Source of the DNA: Lutibacter sp.
Lineage (GTDB): Bacteria; Bacteroidota; Bacteroidia; Flavobacteriales; Flavobacteriaceae
DNA: 54,592 bases
NCBI RefSeq assembly: GCF_021647475.1
Contig: NZ_JAKIUR010000014.1
Span: forward strand, 1-54,592
Direction: 5' to 3'
A model generated the notes under the pieces. The model was given only the letters and a program-made list of their open reading frames with translations. It did no database searches and was not told the DNA's origin. The position numbers and the translations under genes were made by a program. Below, one piece after another: positions 18,077-25,600 of this stretch. How positions within the stretch are numbered: the stretch's first letter is position 1; every line of letters begins with the position of its first letter.

Positions 18077-18280
18077 TTACGTAACCACAACTGAATCACC
18101 ATTCTTACTAAAAATACTATTATTTAAAAAAATTATATAATTGGTTTTTGGGGTTTTTGAAGCAAAATAAAAATCATTAGGCTTATTTTTTATACAAAAT
18201 ATGCCTAATGATTTTTTAGGTTTATTAACCAGTGGGGTATTATAGGTTAATGTTGTGTTATGTCTAAAATTAAAATTCAT
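18077..18280 (-). CDS. Mini-ORF, 67 residues, unknown function
   Basis: A 67-residue basic peptide, MNFNFRHNTT... ending SKNGDSVVVT. It has no signal peptide or known motif. It begins 14 bp after an AACCCC block (minus strand TTAACCCCAACAATAACAAATTGT before the ATG) and lies about 95 bp upstream of the CAP lipoprotein on the same strand. Part of it (TPLVNKPKKSL...IKN...ASK) resembles the 59-residue mini-ORF on the other side of the CAP gene. Translation is unproven; the shared leader type is the main support. Confidence 0.4.
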   Translation of the reverse strand: MNFNFRHNTTLTYNTPLVNKPKKSLGIFCIKNKPNDFYFASKTPKTNYIIFLNNSIFSKNGDSVVVT

Positions 18281-18500
18281 ACAATTTGTTATTGTTGGGG
18301 TTAATGATTTTTAACACTACTAAAGTATGATAAGAAATTGAATTGAACAAAAAAAAACAAAAAAAGATACCGTTTATTTATAAAAATACGCTGAATAATG
18401 GATAAAATAAGCTTTTTATATGTTATAAAATATAATTTATTATATAAAAACACACCATTTATCTATGGAAAAATGTATTTTATAATGTAAAAAGGACATG

Positions 18501-18530
18501 AAAAAAGCAGATTTTAACTTGAAATCTACT
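18501..18530 (-). terminator. Rho-independent terminator of the M3 peptidase gene
   Basis: On the minus strand, AGTAGATTT, a short loop, AAATCTGCT and then TTTTTT form a 9-position stem with one T-G mismatch, 20 bp after the peptidase stop. Confidence 0.65.
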
Positions 18531-18550
18531 AAAATTGAATGGTTTATGAA

Positions 18551-20581
18551 CTATTTTTTTAATCCAGCACGTTTTAATAAAGCATTAATAGTCGGTTTTT
18601 TACCTCTAAATTTTAAGTATAAATCCATCGGTTTTTCTGTTCCTCCTTTTTCTAAAATATTAATTTTAAATTTTTCTGCAATTTCAGTATTAAAAATGCC
18701 ATTTTCTAAAAAATAAGAAAATGCATCAGCATCTAAAACTTCTGCCCATTTATAGGAATAATATCCTGAAGAATATCCACCTTGAAAAATATGTGAAAAT
18801 GAGGTGCTCATACAATTTTCTTTTACATCTGGAAAAAGTTGTGTGTTTTTAAAGGCAATAGTTTCAAATTCTTTCACAGAAGTTATTTTAGTTGGGTTTT
18901 TGGAGTGCCATTGCATATCTAAAATCCCAAAACTTAGTTGACGAAGGGTTTGCATTCCTTCTAAAAAGTTTGAAGATTTCTTTATTTTTTTTACCAATTC
19001 CATTGGAATGAGTTCATTTGTTTGGTAATGTTTAGCAAATAACTGTAATGTTTCCTTTTCATAACACCAATTTTCAAGGATTTGACTTGGCAACTCAACA
19101 AAATCCCAATATACGCTAGTCCCTGATAAACTAGGATAAGTTGTGTTCGCTAACATGCCATGCAATGCATGACCAAACTCATGAAATAATGTGGTTACTT
19201 CGTTAAAAGTTAATAAAGAAGGTTTTGTTTTTGTTGGTTTCGTAAAATTACATACGATAGATATATGCGGTCTAGAATTTTCTCCATTTTTAATCCATTG
19301 ATTTTTAAAGGAAGTCATCCAAGCTCCACCACGTTTTCCTTTTCTAGGGAAAAAATCGGCATAAAAAATTGCAATTAAATTATTGGATTTGTCGGTTACC
19401 TTAAAAGTTTTTACATCTTTATGATACGTATCAATGGTATTTATTTCTTCAAAATGTAAACCGTATAATTTTTGAGCAACTTTAAAAACACCATTTATGA
19501 CGTTTTCTAATTTAAAATAAGGTTTTAATAGTTCTTGATCTAAATCAAATAATTGTTTTTTAAGTTTTTCAGCATAATAGGCACTGTCCCATTTTTCTAA
19601 TTGATTAACACCAACTTTTTTAGCAATACTTTTTAAAAGATCAAAATCCTTATTAGCAGCTGGAGTTGCTTTTTCTAATAAATCATTTAAAAAGGTCTTT
19701 ACATTATTAGGGCTTTCAGCCATTCGTTCTTCTAAAACAAAATCGGCGTGAGATTTATAACCCAATAAATTTGCTCTTTTATACCTAAGTTTTACAATTG
19801 ATAATACATTTTTTTGATTGTCGTTTTTATTGTTTTGAAATGCTTTTGCTCCAAATGCAATAGCCATTTTTTTTCTTAAATTCCTGTTTTCAGCATAAGT
19901 CATAAAAGGAATGTAACTTGGATAATTTAAGGTGAAAACCCACCCTTTTTTGTTACGTTGTTTTGCGGTAATTTCAGCTAATTCTAGACTTGAATCAGGT
20001 AAACCTTTAAGTTTTTCTTTATTGGTAATATGAAGTTCAAAAGCATTGTTTTCAGCTAACACATTTTCACCAAAAGATAATTTTATTTTTGCTAATTTGG
20101 TATCAATTTTCCGTAATTCTTCTTTTTCTTTCGGTTTTAAATTAGCTCCGTTTCTAACAAAACTTTTATATTTATTAGTAAGTAAAGTGTTTTGTTCTTT
20201 TGTTAAATTTAATTCATCTTTTATATCATAAACTAGTTGAACTCGCTTAAATAATTCTTCATTTAATGTAATATCATTTGAAAATTTAGTTAATAAAGGA
20301 GATACTTCTTGTGCTATTTTTTGAATTTCATCAGAAGTTTCCGCACTGTTTATATTAAAAAAGATACTTGATATTCTAGTAAGAGTTTCTCCACTAAATT
20401 CTAAGGCTTCAATAGTATTTTCAAAAGAAGGAACTTTAGGGTTATTACAAATGGCATCAATTTCTACGGTAGCCAGTTTTATTGCTTCGGTAAAAGCGGG
20501 TTTATAATGCTCATTTTTAATTTTTGAAAAAGGAGCTGTATTAAATGGGGTATTGAAATTTTCTAAAAGAGGATTATTCAT
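18551..20581 (-). CDS. dcp: M3-family zinc peptidase (peptidyl-dipeptidase Dcp / oligopeptidase A type)
   Basis: A protein of 676 residues, the usual length, without a signal peptide and so cytoplasmic. The zinc site is HEFGHALHGM, with His467, Glu468 and His471; the third ligand is expected in the helix around LPSQILENWCYE. The C-terminal FSHIFQGGYSSGYYSYKWAEVLDADAF is the typical M3 substrate-binding motif. It degrades short peptides from protein turnover or uptake. The gene is monocistronic with its own terminator. A TATATTTG at 20610-20617 on its strand is a likely -7 element. The dcp/prlC distinction is not certain. Confidence 0.9.
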   Translation of the reverse strand: MNNPLLENFNTPFNTAPFSKIKNEHYKPAFTEAIKLATVEIDAICNNPKVPSFENTIEALEFSGETLTRISSIFFNINSAETSDEIQKIAQEVSPLLTKFSNDITLNEELFKRVQLVYDIKDELNLTKEQNTLLTNKYKSFVRNGANLKPKEKEELRKIDTKLAKIKLSFGENVLAENNAFELHITNKEKLKGLPDSSLELAEITAKQRNKKGWVFTLNYPSYIPFMTYAENRNLRKKMAIAFGAKAFQNNKNDNQKNVLSIVKLRYKRANLLGYKSHADFVLEERMAESPNNVKTFLNDLLEKATPAANKDFDLLKSIAKKVGVNQLEKWDSAYYAEKLKKQLFDLDQELLKPYFKLENVINGVFKVAQKLYGLHFEEINTIDTYHKDVKTFKVTDKSNNLIAIFYADFFPRKGKRGGAWMTSFKNQWIKNGENSRPHISIVCNFTKPTKTKPSLLTFNEVTTLFHEFGHALHGMLANTTYPSLSGTSVYWDFVELPSQILENWCYEKETLQLFAKHYQTNELIPMELVKKIKKSSNFLEGMQTLRQLSFGILDMQWHSKNPTKITSVKEFETIAFKNTQLFPDVKENCMSTSFSHIFQGGYSSGYYSYKWAEVLDADAFSYFLENGIFNTEIAEKFKINILEKGGTEKPMDLYLKFRGKKPTINALLKRAGLKK

Positions 20582-20609
20582 GGTTAAATTATATTCAAAT
20601 TTGAATTAG

Positions 20610-20617
20610 CAAATATA
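20610..20617 (-). promoter_or_regulatory. Putative -7 element (TATATTTG) for the M3 peptidase
   Basis: An exact TAnnTTTG match on the minus strand, about 29 bp before the ATG. The -33 element is not obvious. Confidence 0.45.
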
Positions 20618-20733
20618 TTATTATGATGTGACTTTTATTGCTAAATGGAGTCATAAAATTAGTACTTCATTTTAGTGTTAAAATTTATAATAATTAAAAC
20701 TGAGGTGCGTTAAATCAATACTTAAATTAAATA

Positions 20734-20868
20734 ATGATGATGATGAAAACTCTAACAAAAGAAATCATAACCTCTAAAAGATTAAAAATAAACACCTTAG
20801 TTGAAGGGTTTAGTTTTAAAAATAAAAAAGGAGAAAAAGTTACTCCAAAAAAAACAGTGCGTTTATAA
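20734..20868 (+). CDS. Mini-ORF, 44 residues, basic peptide of unknown function
   Basis: Starting with four consecutive ATG codons (20734-20745), the frame encodes 44 residues: the methionines, then KTLTKEIITSKRLKINTL, then VEGFSFKNKKGEKVTPKKTVRL. The peptide is strongly basic, without a signal peptide. It ends at 20868, overlapping the converging purE stop by 6 bp, with the shared hairpin terminator falling across both ends. Below usual size cut-offs, it is supported by an ordered, non-random composition and a terminator at its end. It could instead be chance. Confidence 0.4.
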   Translation: MMMMKTLTKEIITSKRLKINTLVEGFSFKNKKGEKVTPKKTVRL

Positions 20869-20878
20869 GCTGTTTTTT
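20849..20878. terminator. Terminator shared by purE and the converging mini-ORF
   Basis: The arms AAAAAACAG (20849-20857) and CTGTTTTTT (20870-20878) form a 9-bp stem around a 12-nt loop. A/T runs on both sides let it work on either strand. It is embedded in the overlapping ends of both reading frames. Confidence 0.65.
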
Positions 20879-21354
20879 AGGTTAATATTTGCCTCAATAA
20901 CTTTATTTCTTAAAGCTTCTTTAAACTCAATAACTTTATTTTGCATTTTTTTATCAGAACTGCCGATTATTTGTGCCGCTAAAATACCAGCATTTTTTGC
21001 ACCATTTAATGCAACAGTTGCCACGGGTACGCCACTTGGCATTTGAAGTATAGATAAAATTGAATCCCAACCATCAATTGAATTTGACGATTTTATAGGA
21101 ACTCCAATTACGGGTAACGGACTCAAACCAGCTACAACACCTGGTAAATGTGCTGCACCACCAGCACCAGCAATAATTACATTATAGCCATTTGTATGTG
21201 CATTTTTTGCGTAATTAAATAATTGCTCAGGAGCTCTATGAGCTGAAATTACATCAATTTCAGTTTCAATTCCAAAATCTTTTAAAATTTCAACGGCTTG
21301 TTTCATAATTGGAAAATCAGAAGTGCTTCCCATAATAATACCTACTTTATACAT
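20863..21354 (-). CDS. purE: N5-carboxyaminoimidazole ribonucleotide mutase, class I PurE
   Basis: A protein of 163 residues, full length. It shows the PurE signature GSTSDFPIMKQA (9-20), the SAHRAPE motif with the catalytic histidine (about 39-45), GAGGAAHLPGVVAGLSPLPVIGVP and the GGWDS-like GWDSILSILQMPSGVPVATVALNGAKNAG. It shifts the carboxylate in de novo purine synthesis; the PurK partner is not directly adjacent. A TATTTTTG at 21391-21398 on its strand is a likely -7 element. It converges on a small unknown ORF with a shared terminator. Confidence 0.95.
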   Translation of the reverse strand: MYKVGIIMGSTSDFPIMKQAVEILKDFGIETEIDVISAHRAPEQLFNYAKNAHTNGYNVIIAGAGGAAHLPGVVAGLSPLPVIGVPIKSSNSIDGWDSILSILQMPSGVPVATVALNGAKNAGILAAQIIGSSDKKMQNKVIEFKEALRNKVIEANINLKNSL

Positions 21355-21390
21355 TTTTTTAGTTTTATGGTTAGTTGCGTTTAATGATTA

Positions 21391-21398
21391 CAAAAATA
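21391..21398 (-). promoter_or_regulatory. Putative -7 element (TATTTTTG) for purE
   Basis: An exact TAnnTTTG match about 36 bp before the purE start, in the short spacer after the upstream lipoprotein gene. Confidence 0.45.
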
Positions 21399-21420
21399 GC
21401 AATCCTATTGATGTATTAAA

Positions 21421-21840
21421 TTAATAATTGGTAATTATTAAAGTGTTTTCATTTATTTCATTTACTTTATACTCCCTTGCAAAATGAATGTTTCCAGTAG
21501 TTTGTGGAGAGCCGTCTATAATGCTATACTCACTATTATCACAAGAACATTTTAGTTTTAAACTACCATCAAAAGTCATAGGAACTGTACAATCATTATT
21601 AGGACAGGCTCGTTCAAATGCTTTATAATGTGGATTTCCAATTCCAGTATTTTGAACCACAATTCCTTGTAAACCACCTTGAACATATACCCAATCACTT
21701 GGTGTTTTTAGTTGTACATATTGGGGTAAGTTTAAATCTAAAACCACATTAACATCAATATTTGGTAAAATATCATTTGAGTTGTTTTTTTCGCAAGAAA
21801 AAAAAGAAGTTAATAAAAATAATAAAAGTAACTTTCGCAT
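21421..21840 (-). CDS. Rieske-fold lipoprotein lacking both histidine ligands
   Basis: A protein of 139 residues. The lipoprotein signal ends at Cys16 (SFFSC). The rest resembles a Rieske domain. Cys79-P-N-N-D-Cys84 lines up with the canonical C-T-H-x-G-C box, and Cys98-S-Cys100-D-N-S-E-Y...DGSP with C-P-C-H-G-S-x-F...DG. All four cysteines (two ligands, two disulfide) are kept, but the histidines are replaced by Asn81 and Asp101. It therefore cannot bind a normal two-Cys two-His [2Fe-2S] cluster. It is anchored in the envelope, divergent from greA and upstream of purE. The function is unknown; it may be a cluster-less structural relative. Confidence 0.75.
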   Translation of the reverse strand: MRKLLLLFLLTSFFSCEKNNSNDILPNIDVNVVLDLNLPQYVQLKTPSDWVYVQGGLQGIVVQNTGIGNPHYKAFERACPNNDCTVPMTFDGSLKLKCSCDNSEYSIIDGSPQTTGNIHFAREYKVNEINENTLIITNY

Positions 21841-21870
21841 GGTTATATATTAGTATTATCGGATTAACGA

Positions 21871-21899
21871 TTGCAATTTACAATTATTTTGTACATTTG
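21871..21899 (+). promoter_or_regulatory. Promoter of greA (TTG, 18 nt, TACATTTG)
   Basis: TTG at 21871-21873 and TACATTTG at 21892-21899 fit the Bacteroidota sigma-A consensus with an 18-nt spacer. The 5' leader would be about 55 nt. Confidence 0.75.
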
Positions 21900-21959
21900 T
21901 GTTAAATCTCATTCTGGTTTCAGTATTGAGATTTTTGTATTTTATTAAAATGATAAGTT

Positions 21960-22436
21960 ATGAGTGAAATTTCATATTATTCTGAAGAAGGAATGAAAAA
22001 ACTAAGGGCGGAATTGGAGCATTTAGAGCATGTGGAACGTCCTAGAATTAGTAATGCTATTGGTGAAGCACGTGATAAAGGAGATTTAAGTGAAAACGCA
22101 GAATACCATGCGGCTAAAGAAGAACAATCATTGTTAGAATTAAAAATAGCAAAACTAAAAGGAGTGGTTTCTAATGCACGTATTATTGATGAATCGTTAT
22201 TAGATACTTCAAAAATATTAATCCATTCTATTGTTAAAATAAAAAATTTAGCTAATAAAATGGAGTTTACCTACACTTTGGTTGCTGATTCAGAAACTAA
22301 TATAAAAGAAGGTAAGCTATCTGTAAATTCGCCTATTGGTAAAGGATTACTAGGTAAAAAAGTTGGAGATATTGCAGAAATACAAGTGCCTAGTGGTATT
22401 ATGAAGTTTGAAGTTTTAGATATTTCAAGAGCATAA
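21960..22436 (+). CDS. greA: Transcription elongation factor GreA
   Basis: A protein of 158 residues. The N-terminal antiparallel coiled coil starts YYSEEGMKKLRAELEHLEHVERPRI and contains the tip motif ARDKGDLSENAEYHAAKEEQ, with the acidic residues that reach the RNA polymerase active site. The C-terminal globular domain ends SPIGKGLLGKKVGDIAEIQVPSGIMKFEVLDI. It stimulates cleavage of backtracked transcripts. It has its own promoter and a strong terminator (22457-22493), so it is largely monocistronic. Confidence 0.96.
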   Translation: MSEISYYSEEGMKKLRAELEHLEHVERPRISNAIGEARDKGDLSENAEYHAAKEEQSLLELKIAKLKGVVSNARIIDESLLDTSKILIHSIVKIKNLANKMEFTYTLVADSETNIKEGKLSVNSPIGKGLLGKKVGDIAEIQVPSGIMKFEVLDISRA

Positions 22437-22456
22437 GCTAAGCTATAAAATGAATT

Positions 22457-22493
22457 AAACCCTTTTCAGTTTGATTATTGAAAAGGGTTTTTT
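22457..22493 (+). terminator. Rho-independent terminator after greA
   Basis: The stem AAACCCTTTTCA (22457-22468) pairs with TGAAAAGGGTTT (22479-22490) and is followed by a T run. Confidence 0.9.
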
Positions 22494-22515
22494 AATTTTG
22501 ATTAAAACTAAAGTT

Positions 22516-22905
22516 ATGAGTACCATATTCACTAAAATAATTAAGGGAGAAATACCTTCTTATAAAATTGCCGAAAACGATGATTTTTTTGCTTTTTTAG
22601 ATATTAATCCAAATGCAAAAGGGCATACTTTGGTGGTTCCAAAAAAAGAAGTAAATCGGTTATTTGATTTAGATGAAAGTTTATACAATAGCTTGATGAG
22701 CTTTTCAAGAAAAATAGCCATCGCTCAAAAAAAAGTTATGGATTGTGATAGAATTGGAATGGCTGTTATTGGATTAGAAGTACCACATGTTCACGTACAT
22801 TTAATTCCTTTAAATAAAATGGAAGATATTCAATTTACAAAAAAAGTAAAACTAGAGCCAAAAGAATTTGAAGCAATTGCAAAGGCAATATCTGAAAAAG
22901 TATAA
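22516..22905 (+). CDS. HIT-family nucleotide hydrolase
   Basis: A protein of 129 residues from the ATG at 22516. An upstream in-frame start at 22471 would lie inside the greA terminator and is rejected. The histidine triad HVHVHLIP (His91, 93, 95) and the N-terminal IFTKIIKGEIPSYKI...FLDINPNAKGHTLVVPK are typical of Hint-like purine nucleoside phosphoramidases and Ap4A-type hydrolases. It is cytoplasmic. The exact substrate is unknown. It converges with the histidine kinase gene; a palindromic repeat (22948-22995) lies between them. Confidence 0.92.
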   Translation: MSTIFTKIIKGEIPSYKIAENDDFFAFLDINPNAKGHTLVVPKKEVNRLFDLDESLYNSLMSFSRKIAIAQKKVMDCDRIGMAVIGLEVPHVHVHLIPLNKMEDIQFTKKVKLEPKEFEAIAKAISEKV

Positions 22906-22947
22906 TTATTTTTTTGTATGTCCGTAATTAGTAATAATAAAAAACAA

Positions 22948-22995
22948 CGTCACCCTGAACCTGCCAGTAGCAGGCGGGCTTGTTTCATGGTGACG
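22948..22995. repeat. Dispersed palindromic repeat with nested CCTGCC...GGCGGG hairpin
   Basis: The arms CGTCACCCTGAA (22948-22959) and TTTCATGGTGACG (22983-22995) enclose CCTGCCAGTAGCAGGCGGG. Further outer arms, ATGTCCGTAAT (22918-22928) and ATTACGGACAAT (23010-23021), extend the hairpin. It lies between two converging genes and could act as a transcription end. Confidence 0.75.
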
Positions 22996-23023
22996 GACAT
23001 TATGTAAGATTACGGACAATCAG

Positions 23024-24184
23024 TTATTTTTTTAAAGATATTTCAAAAGTAGTTCCTTTACCATTTTCTGAATTAAGCACGTAAATTTTACCATTATGGT
23101 AATCTTCAATAATGCGTTTAGCTAATGACAAGCCTAAACCCCAACCACGTTTTTTTGTTGTAAAACCAGGAGAAAATATTTTATGTTGTAGTTTTTTAGG
23201 AATTCCTTTGCCATTATCAGCTATAGTGATTAATATGTTTTTAGAAGTTTCCTTAATATTCAAATTAATTTCACCTTTGCCTTCCATAGCATCAATAGCA
23301 TTTTTAACTAAATTTTCAATTACCCAACTAAATAATTGCTCGTTTACTTTGGCTTTAATTACAGAACCACTACTTTCAAAATTAAAATTAACTTGTTTTG
23401 AACTTCTTGCTTGCAAATAAGCAAATGAATTTTTAGTTATGGTTACAATATTTTGTTCCTTAACTTCCGGTACCGATCCAATTTTTGAAAATCGTTCGGC
23501 AATTGTATTTAAGCGTTCAACATCTTTTCCTATTTCCTCAACTGTTTTTTCATCTACATTTTCTAAACGTAAAATTTCAATCCAACCTAAAAGAGAAGAC
23601 AATGGAGTGCCAATTTGATGAGCAGTTTCCTTAGCCATACCTGTCCAAAGTTTATTTTGCTCAGCAACTTTGGTCGATTTAAAAAATAGATAAATTGCAC
23701 TGGTAAATAATACTAAAATTAAAATTAAAGCAATTGGATAGTATTTAAGCTTGGTAAGTAAATCTGAATTTCGGTAATAAATAAAAAGCCGAATGGTTTC
23801 ATTTTTAACTTTATCTTTATAGCTTACTATTATTGGTATATTCTGACTTTTCATTAAAGCCAATTGTTTTTTTAAATAAGCTGTTTTTTTCGATTTTCTT
23901 TTATCTAAATTAGACCATTCTGTAATTTTCCCATTTTCAGAAGTTATAATCATTGGTATATTGCTGTTATTCCCAATAATTTTATATTCTAAAGAAATAT
24001 CAGCATTTAAATCGGCAACGCTTAAATGTTTATAAGCCATGGCTAAAACTTCCATTTTTGAGCGTTCTTCCTTTTTAAATTTCTGGAAAAAAGAATAGGT
24101 GTTCCATAATATCAGAGAAACAATAATAAACGAAGTGCTAATTACCAATCCTCTAATTAATTTGATGTATTGTGTTGAAGCCAT
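23024..24184 (-). CDS. Membrane sensor histidine kinase
   Basis: A protein of 386 residues. The first TM helix (about 12-33) and the second (about 149-168) enclose a periplasmic sensor region of about 115 residues. The H box MAKETAHQIGTPLSSL has His189. The N box NLVKNAIDAM and the G boxes DNGKGIP and GWGLGLSLAKRIIEDY complete the catalytic ATP-binding domain. No response regulator lies next to it, so it is an orphan kinase; the partner and signal are unknown. A TATATTTG at 24189-24196 sits only 4 bp from the ATG, suggesting a leaderless or nearly leaderless transcript. Confidence 0.92.
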   Translation of the reverse strand: MASTQYIKLIRGLVISTSFIIVSLILWNTYSFFQKFKKEERSKMEVLAMAYKHLSVADLNADISLEYKIIGNNSNIPMIITSENGKITEWSNLDKRKSKKTAYLKKQLALMKSQNIPIIVSYKDKVKNETIRLFIYYRNSDLLTKLKYYPIALILILVLFTSAIYLFFKSTKVAEQNKLWTGMAKETAHQIGTPLSSLLGWIEILRLENVDEKTVEEIGKDVERLNTIAERFSKIGSVPEVKEQNIVTITKNSFAYLQARSSKQVNFNFESSGSVIKAKVNEQLFSWVIENLVKNAIDAMEGKGEINLNIKETSKNILITIADNGKGIPKKLQHKIFSPGFTTKKRGWGLGLSLAKRIIEDYHNGKIYVLNSENGKGTTFEISLKK

Positions 24185-24188
24185 TAGT

Positions 24189-24196
24189 CAAATATA
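24189..24196 (-). promoter_or_regulatory. Putative -7 element (TATATTTG) immediately upstream of the kinase start
   Basis: An exact match on the minus strand, separated from the ATG (24182-24184) by ACTA. Transcription would begin at or within a few bases of the start codon. The first TM segment begins at about residue 12, which argues against a later start. Confidence 0.5.
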
Positions 24197-24252
24197 AAAT
24201 CTGTTTGTATAACTAAAAAATATTAAGGTTATTATTTTAAGATGGATTTATT

Positions 24253-24260
24253 TACATTTG
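24253..24260 (+). promoter_or_regulatory. Putative -7 element (TACATTTG) for the flavin reductase gene
   Basis: An exact match 14 bp before the ATG at 24275. It lies inside the first codons of the longer frame that begins at 24242, which supports 24275 as the true start. Confidence 0.5.
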
Positions 24261-24274
24261 TTAAAAATGATAAC

Positions 24275-25135
24275 ATGATAAGTTTTAATCCTTCAGATAT
24301 ATCCACAAAAAAATTGCATGGTTACTTATTAAGTGCTGTTGCTCCACGTCCAATTGCATTTGCAAGTACTGTTGATGCTGAAGGAAATCCTAATTTATCG
24401 CCTTTTAGTTTTTTTAATGTTTTTAGTGCAAATCCGCCAATTCTAATTTTTTCACCAGCTCGCAGAGTAAGAGATAACACTACAAAACATACTTTAGAAA
24501 ATATTTTAAAAACAAAAGAAGTTGTTATTAATGTAGTTAATTATAAAATGGTACATCAAATGTCGTTGGCGAGTACAGAATATGGCAAGGATGTAAATGA
24601 ATTTAAAAAAGCGGGTTTTACCATGTTAAAATCAGATAAAGTGAAACCTTTTAGAGTAGCAGAATCTCCCGTTCAATTTGAATGTAAAGTAAATGAAGTT
24701 ATTGCCTTGGGAAATGAAGGTGGAGCTGGAAACTTAGTTATTTGTGAAGTGATTAAACTTCATATTCATAAAGAATTTTTAAATGAAGATGAAACCATAA
24801 ATCAACAAAAATTAGATTTAGTAGCTAGAGCTGGTGGAAGTTTGTATTCAAGAGCAAAAGAAGGTTTTTTTGAAATTCCGAAACCATTGACTTCTTTAGG
24901 TATTGGTGTAGATGCAATTCCTTTAGAAATTAAAGATAGTATAATTTTAACGGGGAATGATTTAGGAATGTTAGGAAATGTAGATAGTTTACCTAAACCA
25001 AAGGATGTTAATAAGTTTGCGAAAGAACATCCTGAATTATTAATTGAAAATAAGGTAAAAAAACATACATTTGCCAAAGCTTTTTTAGCGAAAAATGATG
25101 TAATAAGTGCTTGGAAAGTACTTTTAATGAAATAA
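24275..25135 (+). CDS. Flavin reductase family protein (FMN-binding split barrel)
   Basis: A protein of 286 residues from the ATG at 24275. The earlier ATG at 24242 would add 11 residues but overlaps the promoter element. SVAPRP-like AVAPRPIAFASTVDAEGNPNLSPFSFFNVFSANPPILIFSPA is the signature of the FMN-binding split barrel of flavin reductases. A C-terminal extension of about 90 residues contains SLGIGVDAIPLEIKDS and is typical of the flavobacterial subgroup. The substrate is unknown. It is probably transcribed with the DUF3127 gene 8 bp downstream. Confidence 0.85.
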   Translation: MISFNPSDISTKKLHGYLLSAVAPRPIAFASTVDAEGNPNLSPFSFFNVFSANPPILIFSPARRVRDNTTKHTLENILKTKEVVINVVNYKMVHQMSLASTEYGKDVNEFKKAGFTMLKSDKVKPFRVAESPVQFECKVNEVIALGNEGGAGNLVICEVIKLHIHKEFLNEDETINQQKLDLVARAGGSLYSRAKEGFFEIPKPLTSLGIGVDAIPLEIKDSIILTGNDLGMLGNVDSLPKPKDVNKFAKEHPELLIENKVKKHTFAKAFLAKNDVISAWKVLLMK

Positions 25136-25143
25136 TTAAAAAA

Positions 25144-25518
25144 ATGGAAGTTACAGGAAAAATTAAAAAAATTGAAGAAACTAAAACTTTTGGGACAAGT
25201 GGTTTTAGAAAAAGAGAAATGATTTTAACAACAAATGATCAATATCCACAAATGCTAAAAATTGAATTTGTTCAGGATAAATGTGATTTATTGAATAATT
25301 ATAAAGTAGATCAAGACGTTAAAATATCCATTAATTTAACAGGAAGAGAATGGATAAACCCACAAGGTGAAGCGGTTTATTTTAATGCTATTCAAGGTTG
25401 GAGAATTGAAAATTTACAAGCTGAAAATTCAAACGAAGTTCCACCAATGGCACCTGTTGAAAATTTTGAAACAACTAATAATTTAGAAGAAAACGAACCA
25501 GACGATTTACCTTTTTAA
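25144..25518 (+). CDS. DUF3127 family OB-fold protein with SSB-like C-terminal tip
   Basis: A protein of 124 residues from the ATG at 25144, 8 bp after the flavin reductase stop. MEVTGKIKKIEETKTFGTSGFRKREMILTT begins an OB-fold-like beta barrel of about 85 residues, with GREWINPQGEAVYFNAIQGWRIE at its end. An acidic, proline-rich tail follows, ending EPDDLPF. The arrangement of an OB domain, flexible tail and acidic tip (DDLPF compared with DDDIPF) is that of single-stranded DNA-binding proteins. The nucleic-acid role is inferred. A strong terminator follows. Confidence 0.85.
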   Translation: MEVTGKIKKIEETKTFGTSGFRKREMILTTNDQYPQMLKIEFVQDKCDLLNNYKVDQDVKISINLTGREWINPQGEAVYFNAIQGWRIENLQAENSNEVPPMAPVENFETTNNLEENEPDDLPF

Positions 25519-25541
25519 TTATTATAACTTAATAATATTTA

Positions 25542-25571
25542 AGAGAAAAGCTTACTGCTTTTCTCTTTTTT
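25542..25571 (+). terminator. Rho-independent terminator after the DUF3127 gene
   Basis: The stem AGAGAAAAGC (25542-25551), loop TTACT and GCTTTTCTCT (25557-25566) are followed by a T run. Confidence 0.9.
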
Positions 25572-25600
25572 TGTTTTTAGAATTCATGTAAATTTAAACT

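Noticed and set aside
18498..18716. Plus-strand open frame antisense to the end of the M3 peptidase
   Set aside because: A shadow of the peptidase coding strand; it also covers the peptidase terminator.
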